DNA from: Valencia hispanica
Taxonomy: Eukaryota > Chordata > Actinopteri > Cyprinodontiformes > Valenciidae
DNA: 64,000 nucleotides
Assembly: GCA_963556495.2 (NCBI GenBank)
Contig: OY747702.1
Span: 14,020,903-14,084,902 of the forward strand
Direction: 5' to 3'
Shown: positions 43,700 through 55,725 of the stretch, one piece after another
Position numbering within the stretch: the stretch's first letter is position 1
Layout: each line of letters starts with the position of its first letter
Notes under the pieces: model-generated
What the model saw: only the letters and a program-made list of their open reading frames with translations
Databases searched by the model: none
Told to the model about the DNA's origin: nothing
Position numbers and translations under genes: made by a program

Positions 43700-45292
43700 A
43701 TGTGACAAATAGGGCTCCTGGTAGTATCCTAATTAATTCTATGCAGTGTTATGTTTGGCACACAAGCTGTAAAGTGAGCTGATCTTTCTGCTCATGAAGT
43801 CTATTAGGACATAAACACTGCAGTCTGCCAGATACAAACTAGGAAGTATTATATGAAATCTAAACAGAAAGCTACAGCTTTCTCCAGAAGTAAAAAAAAA
43901 AAACATTCTTTCCTCAGCTTTCCCTCCCATGCAGTTTATAGGAAAATAAAATATTCCCATTCTGGTAAATAAGTAAAGAAGCTTTAAACCCATTTTAGTT
44001 GGATGTAAAAACCAGAATGTTTGCTGGTTCTGTTGCTTTCCTTATTCTCCGTTGCGTACGCCTGCGTGAGTTTATCCGTGTGTCCACCAGCATTTTGGAG
44101 ACCGAACGCTTTTCACACCTTAAACTTGTACTTTTAAGTAAACTATGAGTGGCTGCCAGCTGTGTTCGCCTTAGTAATTCCAAAGCGAGTCTTGAATCAG
44201 ACTGAATTCATTTCAGCCGACTGTGCTTTGTGGTGAGCAGGGTCTTGCAGATCTCTGCTTTAAGGTTGAAAAATAATGATACGAATACAGATTTATGGTC
44301 AGAGAATATTTGAATGTGTAAACCTTCCTATCCAAAAAGTGAGTGCATTTCAAAGAGGTTTTTTTTAAGTATACCTTTCGTATTATACTTTATCAGCAGA
44401 AAAATATAGTCCAAACAGCTCTGTTGTGACGTGGGCTACTTTTTTTCAACATAGTGCAAGACATGATGTGTGTGGATGCTCTCACTCATCATTTGTTTCG
44501 AACATATGAGCAGATTGAATCATTTACATACGTTTTGTTGGTCTACACATACATGTAAGGTCCTAATTATTAGTCCACCCAAAACTCTTTCACACAAAAC
44601 TCTTTCCATTTCGGAACGGGAACGGAAATGGCAATTTATTTCACTATTCATGTGGGTTTTTGTCTGTGCAATCACAATTTACAGAGCAAAAAAACCTCCT
44701 GGCAAATCCTGCCTGAGCTGACATGATGGACATTAGATGGTTAAAGTTACAAACACAGCCTACACCAGGGGCAGCCAGCTCCAGTTCTCTAAGAGCTACT
44801 ATCTTGCAGCTCGTAGATGCGTCTCTTCTCCAACACACCAGAATCAAATGAACTGTTCGTTACCAGGCCTCTGCAGAGCTGAATGACCAAATGCTGACAG
44901 CCATTTGATTCAGTTGAGTTTGGAAGGGGAAACGTTAGATAGTAGCTCTTGAGGATTGGATTTGGGAACACATGGTCTAAATGGATGTTTTTCAGTTTCC
45001 ACATTGTGAAACTAAGAAAATCTGTGAATGAGAGCAGCTGTTTTGGGAATTTAGACAAAATAAAACAGTTTATCTGAGCAAAAGAAAGAGGAGGGAGATT
45101 TTTTTTAAAGAACTTTATTTCACATAAATTATAAAAAGTGAACGATTCCTAGAGCGAGCTTTAAACTTAGTTTAAAACGTGGCGAGGGGGAGAAATATGT
45201 ACTGAAGCAAAACACTTTTAATCGGAGTTTAGAACTAGTTCTTTTTACAGATGAACTGGCTCAACAGTGCCAACAATCCTGTACTGGTAAGC
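43700..45292. other. No recognisable feature
   Basis: AT-rich sequence without motif-bearing frames or repeat ends. Confidence 0.4.
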
Positions 45293-45383
45293 GGATGGAT
45301 GGATGGATGGATGGATGGATGGATGGATGGATGGATGGATGGATGGATGGATGGATGGATGGATGGATGGATGGATGGATGGA
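45293..45383. repeat. (GGAT)n microsatellite, about 22 units
   Basis: A nearly perfect tetranucleotide array, ending GGACGATAG. It is preceded by AAGC, like the AGCGGA...ATGGATGG tail found on some teleost LINEs. Confidence 0.97.
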
Positions 45384-46037
45384 CGATAGACTAATGGTAA
45401 AAAAATGAACGTGCACACAGAACTCAGCATTAAGGCCCTCTTATAATCTACACGTCCCTTCGTTTGCTGCTGTCTTCTGTAGTTCTAACCATATTTCTTT
45501 GGACTGTCACTGCTGTTAGCTTTCCCAGCCTTTTATAATGAGGTCAGTGATTCCATGGCAACACGCAGCAACCAGAAGCGATTGATTGTCAAGAGTGTGC
45601 AGACATCCAGTGCAATCTTTTTTTTTTTTTTTACAGTTCATCTGAGCAGCAAATCTGAGGAGTCGGGGAAAATGTGTTGGTGGAGTAATTTCTAACAAAC
45701 AGGCGCGCCACAATCTGCTCGCCCACCATCAAAAGACACAGAACAAAAGAGAAGATAACTGATGAAAGATAAAAGACATGAAAGGGAACTGAGCTTAATA
45801 AAGTCTGTAAACTTCCTCCTTGATTGTGGTGGGGTGGAGCAAAAAAAAAATCACACACAACCCTACAGATATGTTTCAAAGACAGAAACTTTATAGTTAT
45901 AGAATTGAGTGTCCATGTCTATAAAAGACACGGAAATTCAGTGTTTTTTATGGACATCAGATCTGTATGTCAAACAGATCTGATTCATATTTAAGAAAGG
46001 CTAATTTGACTGTTGTTGTTAAGCTCTCAACTGACAT
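45384..46037. other. No recognisable feature
   Basis: Contains a T13 run near 45620 and an A10 run near 45841. Nothing else was noticed. Confidence 0.4.
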
Positions 46038-46183
46038 GCACAGTCGCCCAGAAGGGTAAAGAAAATGCAAAAGCCGCAATGGAAGTTATGTTGAAATAAA
46101 AATGTCTGTTTCAGCATAACGTCCGTTGTGGCTTTTTGCTGCTGTGTTGTGGCGTTTGACCTTTCTGGGCCGCTGTAGCTGTG
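46038..46183. mobile_element. Hairpin-forming MITE
   Basis: Two arms of about 60-75 bp face each other around a 12-bp centre (46097-46108). Left-arm blocks GCCCAGAAGGGTAAAG, AAAAGCCGCAATGG and GTTATGTTGAAA pair with right-arm blocks which, reversed, read GCCCAGAAAGGTCAAA, AAAAGCCACAACGG and GTTATGCTGAAA. The arms have diverged and the right is longer. No coding capacity. Confidence 0.65.
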
Positions 46184-46239
46184 ACTGAATTTACTAGTCT
46201 CAAAACAGAAAGATTTGGACTTGACATTTCAATCTCTCT

Positions 46240-46550
46240 TACTGTTAGAGATTGCTTAGTTAGTATTAGTGATGTTAGTGATTAACACAATTCGTGCAGC
46301 TAGTCTTGGTAACAGTAAACAGCCATCTGTGAGGCACTCCTGGATTGGCTGCTTTGCAGACAGTCAGCCAATACAGTGTCAGTTAGCATTACGTCTAGGT
46401 AGTATAGCTTCCCAAGCTGGATTTTGTTTTGAATATTTTCGTCTAGCATTACAAAGCCATCAGTGATAATCTGGATTTATGTTTCACAATAAAAATCCGC
46501 AAATAGGAGAATCTGCGAATATTGAGACACAAATAAGTGGGGGTCAATTG
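46240..46550 (+). repeat. Dispersed repeat family, copy C
   Basis: GGATTGGCTGCTTTGCAGAC near 46332 relates to copy A. The end ATCCGCAAATAGGAG ... AAGTGGGGGTCAATTG relates to the left window edge. Confidence 0.5.
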
Positions 46551-46918
46551 TATTCTCACATGCAGTGGAGTCCAAAGTCCGTCTGCATGTTTTAGATGTT
46601 GCTCTGATTCAACAGAAATGAACCAAAGGAAAGGTTCGATAGCAGGACCCTGCAGAGGTGATGTACTGGAAAATGGTAGCTTGGCTATTTGAGCTACAAT
46701 GTATTGTCGCTGATGTCTGTGTGCAAAGAATATGATTTGTTACCTATGCAGATAGCTGCAGGTATCATATCAGAGCATGCAAACCTCTGGAAAATGATAT
46801 GAGCACACAGAAGTACAGACTGTTAGTGTATCAGATGCATAGAAGGTGATGTAATGGTATTTACGTATCTTTATGCACTAATGAAACCCATGACAGTTAC
46901 AAGACACTATAACGGATA
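46551..46918. other. No recognisable feature
   Basis: Nothing noticed before the TA flanking the Tc1 element. Confidence 0.4.
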
Positions 46919-46920
46919 TA

Positions 46921-48508
46921 CAGTGGCTTGCAAAAGTATTCGGCCCCCTTGAACTTTTCCACATTTTGTCACATTACAGCGACAAACATGAATCAATTTT
47001 ATTGGAATTCCAGGTGAAAGACCAAAACAAAGTGGTGTACACGTGAGAAGTGGAACGAAAATCATACATGATTCCAAAAATGTTTTACAAATAAATAACT
47101 GAAAAGTGGGGTGTGTGTAATTATTCAGCCCCCTTTGGTCTGAGTGCAGTCAGTTGCCCATAGACATTGCCTGATGAGTGCTAATGACTAAATAGAGTGC
47201 ACCTGTGTGTAATCTAATGTCAGTACAAATACAGCTGCCCTGTGACGGCCTCAGAGGTTGTCTAAGAGAATGTTGGGAGCAACAACACCATGAAGTCCAA
47301 AGAACACACCCGACAGGTCAGGGATAAAGTTATTGAGAAATTTAAAGCAGGCTTAGGCTACAAAAAGATTTCCCAAGCCTTGAACATCCCACGGAGCGCT
47401 GTTCAAGCGATCATTCAGAAATGGAAGGAGTATGGCACAACTGTAAACCTACCAAGACAAGGCCGTCCACCTAAACTCACAGGCCGAACAAGGAGAGCGC
47501 TGATCAGAAATGCAGCCAAGAGGCCCATGGTGACTCTGGACGAGCTGTAGAGATGTACAGCTCAGGTGGGGGAATCTGTCCATAGGACAACTATTAGTGG
47601 TGCACTGCATAAAGTTGGCCTTTTTTGGAAGAGTGGCAAGAAGAAAGCCATTGTTAAAAGAAAACTATAAGAAGTCCCGTTTGCAGTTTGCCACAAGCCA
47701 TGTGGGGGACACAGCAAACATGTGGGAGAAGGTGCTCTGGTCAGATGAGACCAAAATGCAAAACGCTATGTGTGGCGGAAAACTAACACTGCACATCACT
47801 CTGAACACACCATCCCCACTGTCAAATATGGTGGTGGCAGCATCATGCTCTGGGGGTGCTTCTCTTCAGCAGGGACAGGGAAGCTGGTCAGAGTTGATGG
47901 GAAGATGGATGGAGCCAAATACAGGGCAATCTTGGAAGAAAACCTCTTGGAGTCTGCAAAAGACTTGAGACTGGGGCGGAGGTTCACCTTCCAGCAGGAC
48001 AACGACCCTAAACATAAAGCCAGGGCAACAATGGAATGGTTTAAAACAAAACATATCCATGTGTTAGAATGGCCCAGTCAAAGTCCAGATCTAAATCCAA
48101 TCGAGAATCTGTGGCAAGATCTGAAAACTGCTGTTCACAAATGCTGTCCATCTAATCTGACTGAGCTGGAGCTGATTTGCAAAGAAGAATGGGCAAGAAT
48201 TTCAGTCTCTAGATGGGCAAAGCTGGTAGAGACATACCCTAAAAGACTGGCAGCTGGAATTGTGGCAAAAGGTGGTTCTACAAAGTATTGACTCAGGGGG
48301 CTGAATAATTACGCACACCCCACTTTTCAGTTATTTATTTGTAAAAAATGTTTGGAATCATGTATGATTTTCATTCCACTTCTCACGTGTACACCACTTT
48401 GTATTGGTCTTTCACGTGGATTTCCAATAAAATTGATTCATGTTTGTGGCTGTAATGTGACAAAATGTGGAAAAGTTCAAGGGGGCCGAATACTTTTGCA
48501 AGCCACTG
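46921..48508 (+). mobile_element. Tc1-like transposon with 214-bp inverted repeats
   Basis: A 1588-bp element with long terminal inverted repeats (46921-47134 and 48295-48508). They begin CAGTGGCTTGCAAAAGTATT on both sides and differ at only about nine positions by eye. TA dinucleotides flank both ends (46919-46920, 48509-48510). The transposase reads on the plus strand and is disabled. This is the best preserved DNA transposon here besides 1610-3141 and belongs to a different family. Confidence 0.93.
47290..48291 (+). pseudogene. Tc1-like transposase, three lesions
   Basis: The start ATG at 47290 (MKSKEHTRQVRDKVIEKF) opens a helix-turn-helix region and the GRPPKLTGRTRR hook. The first lesion is a TAG stop at 47548-47550. 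The second is one extra T in the T6 run near 47620, which shifts the frame. The third is a small deletion near 47757, directly after VLWSDETKM, which removes the ELFG block and returns to the first frame. The catalytic residues themselves survive: SDE, QQDNDPKH (about 47998) and SPDLNPIENLW. I count 34 residues between the second Asp and the Glu. The frame ends at 48291 (AKGGSTKY). Confidence 0.92.
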
Positions 48509-48510
48509 TA

Positions 48511-48904
48511 ATAACAATGATCTTGCTCCTTAACATCCTGTTCTGCCAGTTGTTGTACTCAGTTTCTCTGAGACATTTGATAGGACCCTAAAATTCTGTC
48601 TGTTTAATTCCGCCAATTTTAACCCTAGACTTAATAATAAGGCCAGTCGGAGCCAATCATCAAAACACAATTATTACAGTTCAAGCTTTCGTTCAAATTT
48701 GTGATCCTTTCATTGCTGGATGTAAACGCCGACCATTCAGAAGATTAAACCAAATTAAAAGTTTAGTGGCAAGGTATATACATTTTTTTATCTTTAGCAT
48801 TCGCATCAACCAGAGTACTTCCTGCTCCTCTTTAGAAGAAAGCTTTGTTCTACAGCTGTGTTCTATGTCTGTCTACCTTCTAGTAATCTAATCTTAATCT
48901 AATC
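48511..48904. other. No recognisable feature
   Basis: Short AT-rich interval. Confidence 0.4.
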
Positions 48905-49090
48905 TTTTTTTAAAGGTTTTGTGGTCATAGTGGCCTTTATTTGAAAGTGGATGGTGTAGAAAAGGGGAAAGAAGTGGGGGATGACATGCGGCAAGGGTCC
49001 ACAAGGACGGGACAACCGCTTCGAGATCTGAAGGCTCTGCACATGGGGGGCGCCCGCACTAACCACTACGCCACTCGACGCCCCAAATCT
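48905..49090 (-). repeat. SINE-like repeat, minus strand
   Basis: A T-rich run, GTGGTCATAGTGGCCTTTAT, GGATGACATGCGGCAAGGG and a terminal CACTAACCACTACGCCACTC resemble, from memory, a tRNA-related teleost repeat in antisense. The end reads as a tRNA-like GAGTGGCGTAGTGGTTAG on the minus strand, an A-box-type sequence. Confidence 0.5.
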
Positions 49091-50677
49091 ATTCTGATCT
49101 TTGAATAAGTTACTGCATTTAGGCTCAGGCTGACAAAATATTCTGATACAGAGCTGCACGGCTCAGGTTTCTCAGGCCTGTACTGATTTCCAGTTTTCTT
49201 TGAGGTCCCGCTTATTGTCATTTTCACCCACTGTAATCAGATGTGTAGTTTTTCAGGACTATAGCTATAAAACCGTGCTGCTAGGTTCCCTAATAGAGGT
49301 GATAGTTTTGAATCTTCATTAAACTTAACACAATGTGCATCAAGGAGCATGCTTGTGATTTTTTTCTCTTCTTGTAGTTGTCTTGTCAGTAGAGTTTCCT
49401 ATCTAAGCTGCTCCTTCAGAGTTATCATGTAACTGCTTTCTGCCCAACCTGTCTGCGATGTTTCTTGGTTTTCGTGATTATGTTTGGTTCACTAATCTTT
49501 AAAAAAAATAAAAAATAAAAAAATAACACAGAGGCCTTTAGGACAGTTAAATGTAGGCTGAGATTTAATCATATGTAGATGTACCCTGTACTAATAAGGC
49601 AACTTCTGAAGGCGGTTGGTTGCATATACTTCTGTTTTTTTGGTTATCAGAGCAAAGGAGACTTTTAACTGTAAAAAAAAAAAATTTTTAGTTTATCATT
49701 AGCTTTGTAAGTCTTGACAGTAGGTATGTTCTTTCAACCTTCATAGACAAGAAAAGTAAATAATAGTCAGATGAAATTGTTATTTATGACAATCAACATG
49801 CCATTAAAAAAACATTTACAAAGCAAGATTACAATTTTATGGAGATTGCTTTCTTGCTCTGTTTTAATACGTTTAGCTGCTTTTGTGCTATTTTTCCTCT
49901 GTCTAAGCGTGAATGTGTTCTTTTTCTGATTGTTGATTTTCTGCTTGATAGCGTCTTATTCAAAACCAAGCGATGATAATTATACTCAGAGAGAAATTTA
50001 GTGTTTGTCAATCTCGCCCCCCCCCCCCCATCTGCGTCCTGAAGGACTGTGTGCTGGGTGCTCCAGACACAGTGGATAATTCAAAAACTTTGCTATGAAA
50101 AAAAAAAGCATAACACTGCATAAGAACACCACATACAGGAGAACAGAGCTATACTACTTGCAAACTAGACTCAGTTTGGTGTTATGAAACCTAAGGTGGT
50201 GTCTGAATTATGGACCAAGTATTCCTAGTTCCATATTATTTAAATATCAGCAAGATGCACAGGAATGCTAATGGAAATTTAAGAACATGGAAATCCAGAT
50301 TTCAATATTTTTTACAGGCTAATCTTTCTTCATTAAATTACCACACAACTTTAATTAACTGAACCATGATATTTTGTTATTTAAGTTCTAAACAGGAGGA
50401 AAAGAATGAGTATTGAGTCCTGTCGTGTCTTTAAAGTATCTCTGCTGCTTTTTATGCATCTATGTTCTGACTAGGGCTTGTGTACTGGGATCAAGGGTGT
50501 GGAATTTCTATTATGTCAGTACCAAGTAGTCACTTTTCTGCTTCATCATCCTTTATGGTTAGTGAAAATATTTTTTTCAAATTAAAAGATTAAATTACTA
50601 TCTGCAAATAAAAATTCAAGACTCAGTGAGTGCCCCCAGATAGCATGCTAATCATTAGCTGAATTACTCTTGAAGTA
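49091..50677. other. No gene; homopolymer runs only
   Basis: AT-rich sequence with A-rich runs near 49500 and 49673 and a C11 run near 50018. Open frames are short and motif-free. Confidence 0.4.
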
Positions 50678-50806
50678 ATGCCTAATTCCCACCATGTGTG
50701 GAACGAATGTGGTGCGGACTCCCCACGGCTTCCGCAAAGACGAAAAATAATTGAGTCCAATCAGAGCATTCACACCGGCTGTGGTGCGGATGCGGAGCTC
50801 CATTAA

Positions 50807-51642
50807 AGCTGCATTAGGTAACTTGAATAAAAGCAACTTTTTGTGATATTTCCTAAAACTGTCCATATCTCCTGAAAGTAGGAAATGAGATTTGTAATCT
50901 GTTAAAAAAAGCAGTTCAATCTGTCACGCCTACAGCCCCTACTGCCATTTGCAAGAATCCACCGCGCCCGGTAGAAAACAGCCAATCAGAGCCAGAGCAG
51001 CATCTGATGGAGTGTCTGAAATCTGTCTATCATTCCTCACACACACACCCCTCGCTATGCAACTGGCTGCAACAGCCACCTAAAGAGAAACTCCCCGTAC
51101 CGCCGCTGCCAACAACAGCGTATACGGCTAAGATAACAACAAAGAAGATGACCGAGGAGGACAAAAAAGCTAAGAAGAAAGAAGTTGACCGAGCCCGAGA
51201 TAAAACGAGGGTAAATATTGGGGTAGCCTTTGAGAGGTGGAGGGAGCTACGGGACCTGAAAGCGTTTAAAACCGATTCCGAGTTGGCAATGTTTCTGCTC
51301 GACAGGTAATTAATTACCCTTGCTTGATTAATATTTGTTTTGTTTTTTAGGTGGTGGTATTACAGTAAACCTCCGCAGCGCGTGCGATCATCCCTGCACT
51401 CACAGCTAATGTTGTCATATGTGGTTTACTGTTAGGAAATATTCACAAAAGTTGGTTCTCTAAGTCGTGTCAGCTGATTATCTTTGGCAGTTGTTACCCC
51501 AGCAGCGGAGCGGAAGGAGGGAGGAGGGGATTGGAGGCGGGGCTTGAGTGCATCGGAGAGGGAGGGGGAGTGATGTGAAGCTTGTTTGGGTTTAAATTTT
51601 CAGGCAAAGTCTGCTCTCCTCTCTGAGTTACCTACTGCAGCT
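50807..51642 (+). mobile_element. TTAA-flanked element carrying a coding exon
   Basis: An 836-bp element between TTAA at 50803-50806 and TTAA at 51643-51646. The left end is AGCTGCATTAGGTAACTT and the right, reversed, is AGCTGCAGTAGGTAACTC, 16 of 18 matching. Duplication of TTAA is typical of piggyBac and Kolobok superfamilies. The termini do not begin with the CCC of piggyBac, so Kolobok-like is the better guess. It holds a single open exon ending in a splice donor and no transposase, so it is non-autonomous or a gene fragment. Confidence 0.75.
51007..51305 (+). CDS. Conserved exon of an uncharacterised transposon-borne protein
   Basis: The open frame starts at 51007 directly after an in-frame TGA. 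A later ATG (51148, MTEEDKKAKKKEVDRARDKT) may be the true start. The C-terminal part reads RVNIGVAFERWRELRDLKAF and then KTDSELAMFLLDR. It is a Lys/Glu-rich helix followed by a compact module that I remember as a recurrent exon in unannotated teleost proteins. The exon ends GACAG|GTAATT, a plausible donor at 51306; unspliced, it stops at once. The sequence shows no zinc finger or DDE residue. Function unknown; a DNA-binding or oligomerisation module is only a guess. Confidence 0.5.
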
Positions 51643-52117
51643 TTAACTTTCTGCATCCAGTCTATTTTTTCTGGACACCACATGCGGATTTTAGTTAAAG
51701 AAATGACAAAAATATTTATCGGTAATAGAAAACGATTGAAGCACATACTGTAACTTAGCTCCGTTGCTAAAGTTAACACGATTTGCATATTTAAAAGACA
51801 AAAAACAACATAAAACTCAGTTAAACATAACATTAAACTACATAAAAACATAGTGTACTTAATGGTACTTACCCATTGTACTAGTCAAGTGAAAAAATAA
51901 TTAACAAAAGTGTGAGAAGACGAGTGTGGAGTGTGTTTACCAGCTCCTCTCTATATTGTTGTTGTTCTTGTTATTATGTGAACTCAAACAAACCACCGAG
52001 ATTTGGTGCTCTCTCTGGAGCAGATTTCCAGAGACATTTACACAAACTGCAGTCCGTATGGAAGCCGTACAGAAAACTGGACCGCCGCCGTACCAAAGCC
52101 GGTGTGAACTAGGTGTT

Positions 52118-52683
52118 AAACCTCGTTTATACTTCTCCGTCTGCAAGTTTGCACCCACACCTACACATATTGACTGAGATGTTTTCCTTTTATACTTCTC
52201 CGTTGGTGTGTCAACGTTGCAAAGCAGACCTTTTCTGGCGGGTCTGTTTACCTTTGCGGTGAGGTCTCTGGTCAAGAAAAGTTTATTTACTTCAGCTTGT
52301 AAATGCACATCCACTCAAGGAGCAATGGCCACCAGAGAGCGAGTTTTGATTGAGCTGGAAAGCTTTATACTGGAAGTGCAGCACAAAAACACATGTAAAC
52401 AAACAAACACAGAGGTCTGTTTTCTTGTTCTCTACACCTCCTGGTGTTCAAAATCGCCAAAAGACCATATTAGATCAACTGGCCAAAAGCCGAATTGACT
52501 ACTAATTTCACCCTTTCTCTGGTGAAATAATCTTGGGCTGACCAATCACAGACGTGCGCTCTCCATTGTGTTCGACAGATAGTTAAACTGGGCTTTACTC
52601 CGTGTGTCCTTGGGTGAGTGACGGAAAGCCCTTGCGTCAACGGATAATGGCACATGGCAGACAGAGAAGTATAAACTAGGTTT
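52118..52683 (+). mobile_element. Inverted-repeat element abutting the MITE
   Basis: A 566-bp element with ends AAACCTCGTTTATACTTCTC and, reversed, AAACCTAGTTTATACTTCTC. Part of the end recurs internally (TTTTATACTTCTCCG near 52190). Within it ATGGCC at 52325 opens MATRERVLIELESFILEVQ, about 60 codons, possibly a truncated first exon. A PIF/Harbinger origin is likely from style, but the target duplication is not clear. It begins two bases after the end of the hAT-like MITE. Confidence 0.6.
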
Positions 52684-55084
52684 TTGTCAGCAGTTTCATT
52701 TCCAGAGTCAAGCATCCAGCATGCTGAGAGTGAGCCATCTGCAAAGTGCAGTCTGAGATTAATTAATGATTTTATTTGGTCAATTCTGCAACCTTTAAAT
52801 CCTCGCTTTTTATGCCAGTGAAAATGAAAGCATACCTAATTATGTGATGGAGAGTATGTAGATATTGTGTACATGTATCAACAAATATTTTAGGGATTTT
52901 AAGTGTTTAAATCGTGTAGAACCCCGTTAGAATGTGGCTCACCTTTTTGTGCAAACACCAATGAAAAACAGCCAACTTACTATGATAGTGCAGTATGGTA
53001 AGTTGCTAATAATGAGTGGAGTGTATTTGAATGCAACATAATCTAATCTGAAAACACAAATAAACTGAAAAACCCAAAAACATAAATCTCACAGTAGAAA
53101 ATCTTTATCAAAATGCAATTGAAAGCGAGAGTTTTTATTTTTATTTTTTTAAGCAAGATTCTGTGAAATTATATGTAATTAACATCTAGCAGACAGTTTA
53201 GCAATTTCAAACAAATCCAACTATAAATGTTCATATTCATTGGACGCAATACTATATTAAAGGGTATTATACATGTCCACTTTACCAGGAGACTTTTACT
53301 AAGTGTGTTGCTGTAATTCTCAGCCGAACAACATTTGTGGTACAACACTAAGGTTAGATGTGAAGCCTGGAGGACCCCTGCCAGGCAGGTACAGAAGACA
53401 ACATTCACTGTAGGCCCCACAGGCTACATGGTTGAGTGGATGGTCTAACTTAGAAGCATAACATCAGCTTCACGCTCATGCTTTTGTGTTGAATGGTTCA
53501 TCCGAAGCCTTGTTGTAGTTAAGCCCAAAATGATTGAGTCCCAATTAGAGTCCCAACTTTAATCTTACAGAGAGTCTATGGAGGGAGGAAAAGATTAGGG
53601 TGATGGCCAAGAGAATCTTAAAGACGTGGAGCTCATCTCCACAAAAAGAACAATTTAAAATACAAGTGGAAACATGCACAAATCTGGTCAGCAATCAAAG
53701 GAGGTGTTTTGATTGCTGTATTGCCAATAGAGAATTTTCCATAGATTTTAAAGAAATGTTATAAATAGTTTTCAGCATGCCAATGTTTGATCAAAGGTGA
53801 ATAAAAACAAATAACTTTTTTTTTGCTGAGTTGGCACTCCTTGTTTTGCATCTTTTCAGAGACCCACATCCAACTTCAAATCAGAAGCAAAGATTTCTTG
53901 GTTAAATGAAAAATATCTAAATCTACTAGGTGTCTGAATACATTTGGGCTTTACCGATGCTTTATTATAAAACCGGGTCATTTACATTTTAAAGACAAAC
54001 ATTGTTCTGTCAACTGTTCCAATGAATCCCAATTAGTAGAAATGCACCAAGCTACAATGGCAAAAGGAAAAAATATGCTCCAAAATTATAAGCGGTCCAC
54101 AGTTTCCTAAGTTAAATGAACTAATTAAGGAGAGGCAGAAGCTCCGTTGCTTGGGAGATACAGTATAGGATTTGACCAGCTCCTATCAAAGCTGCTAACT
54201 AGACTGTTCCAGCTTAGATTACTCCATTAGAAACTTGCTAATTAAAAACAAGATTCAAAATAAATGACCAATTTTTGTTTTCAGCTTGTAGCATAGTAGA
54301 TATATGTAGCTTGTATATATGTAGATGTAGCTTGTAGCTTCAGTCATTGTGTCTAAATTTTACATTATACACAAACTTGAGTAGAAAATTGCTCCACGGT
54401 TCAGGGTAGAAAGGAGGGTGCCCAGGAAAACATTCTAGAAACCACTGGCATACAACCACTGCACTATGTCACATAAAAACATCTTTGAATGCACTGGTGT
54501 TCAACTATTTCTGCATATAAATCGACTACATTTAAAAAGCTTGCCTTTAACTCTGACTTTGGAAGTACACACAAAGCCAGCAAACAAACAGTATTTACTC
54601 CATCCTAAAGAAGGCTCTGTGCTAGCAGTGTCTGGCCACAGTTTACAATGTGATAGAAGTGAGCTGAACAAGAAAACATCATACCCTGGCACTATTTAAT
54701 TATATCAACGCTTGCAAATAAATGGATTTTCTATCAGATTTAAACAGAACAATCTCTTCTAGCTTATTTTTTCTGTATTGCCTTTAAAATTATAAAGAGA
54801 AAATATCAAGCATACATCTTAGTGAAAGATGCTGGTAGTTCTTTCAGCCTGAAGGTTTAGATTTGATTTTTGTTTCCTTTTTATCTTACAAGCGAAAGAG
54901 CAACTGTTGGTCATCAGAGAAGAGTTTGAAGAAACTATTCGCCCGCCCACCGTTGCTTGATTGTCCTACGACGGTATTTGAGCGCTGCAATGTACAGATT
55001 GAGTTATTTACTGCTGTAAACCATGAGGCTGCTTCTACGGATCCAGCATGATCCAGCTGGATGTACCTAAACGTTAAATCCAGA
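52684..55084. other. No recognisable feature
   Basis: No motif-bearing frame, repeat end or microsatellite was noticed over 2.4 kb. Short local redundancy (GTAGCTTGTA) occurs at 54306-54340. Confidence 0.35.
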
Positions 55085-55370
55085 CACTGCATGGTCAGTG
55101 ATCATTGTGTGTGTACGTATCTGTACATCATACTGAGGACCATTTCTCAACTTTTAACCAACACTGTGAGAACATTTATTGCAAAGTGAGCTCATTTTGC
55201 CTGGTCCTCACTCTGTTACAATGTTACTGAGCTCTACTTGTTGGTTTTAGAGCTGTGGTGTCAATCAATTTTTAGTTAACGTTAGGGTTAGGAAAAGTGT
55301 CTGGGTTAGACATAATGCAGTCACTAAAATGAATGGAAGTCAATCAAGGTCCTCACAACTACTAGTAAGA

Positions 55371-55456
<86 letters not shown>

Positions 55457-55725
55457 TATAGCTATACTTGTGAGGACCAACCTTTGACAGCCCACCACCC
55501 TTCTGAGGACATTTGTAGTTGTGAGGACATTTTGCCTGGTCCCCACAATGTTTAACTAGCTATTAAACTCTACTAGTTAGGTTTAGAGGTATGGTCTGAA
55601 TTAGGTTTAGGTTAAGGTTAGGGTTAGGCATGTATCAGTAATGGTTAGGGTTAGGGAAAGTGTCTGGGTTAGGCATAGTAAAATCAATGGAAGTCAATAC
55701 AATGTCAACACAAGTATAGCAAGAC

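Larger units (their letters stand above)
50678..52116. mobile_element. hAT-like MITE hosting another element
   Basis: The left end CCTAATTCCCACC (50681-50693) and the reversed right end CCTAGTTCACACC (from 52101-52113) form inverted termini. Subterminal blocks (CACGGCTTCC left, TACGGCTTCC reversed right) and CG-rich GGTGCGG/GGTACGG motifs support the pairing. After removing the inner TTAA element the remainder is about 600 bp. hAT affinity is suggested by the style of the termini only. Confidence 0.5.

Noticed and set aside
55270..55680. Interstitial telomere remnant or chromosome-fusion point
   Set aside because: Only two to three TTAGGG units per block, embedded in a dispersed repeat.
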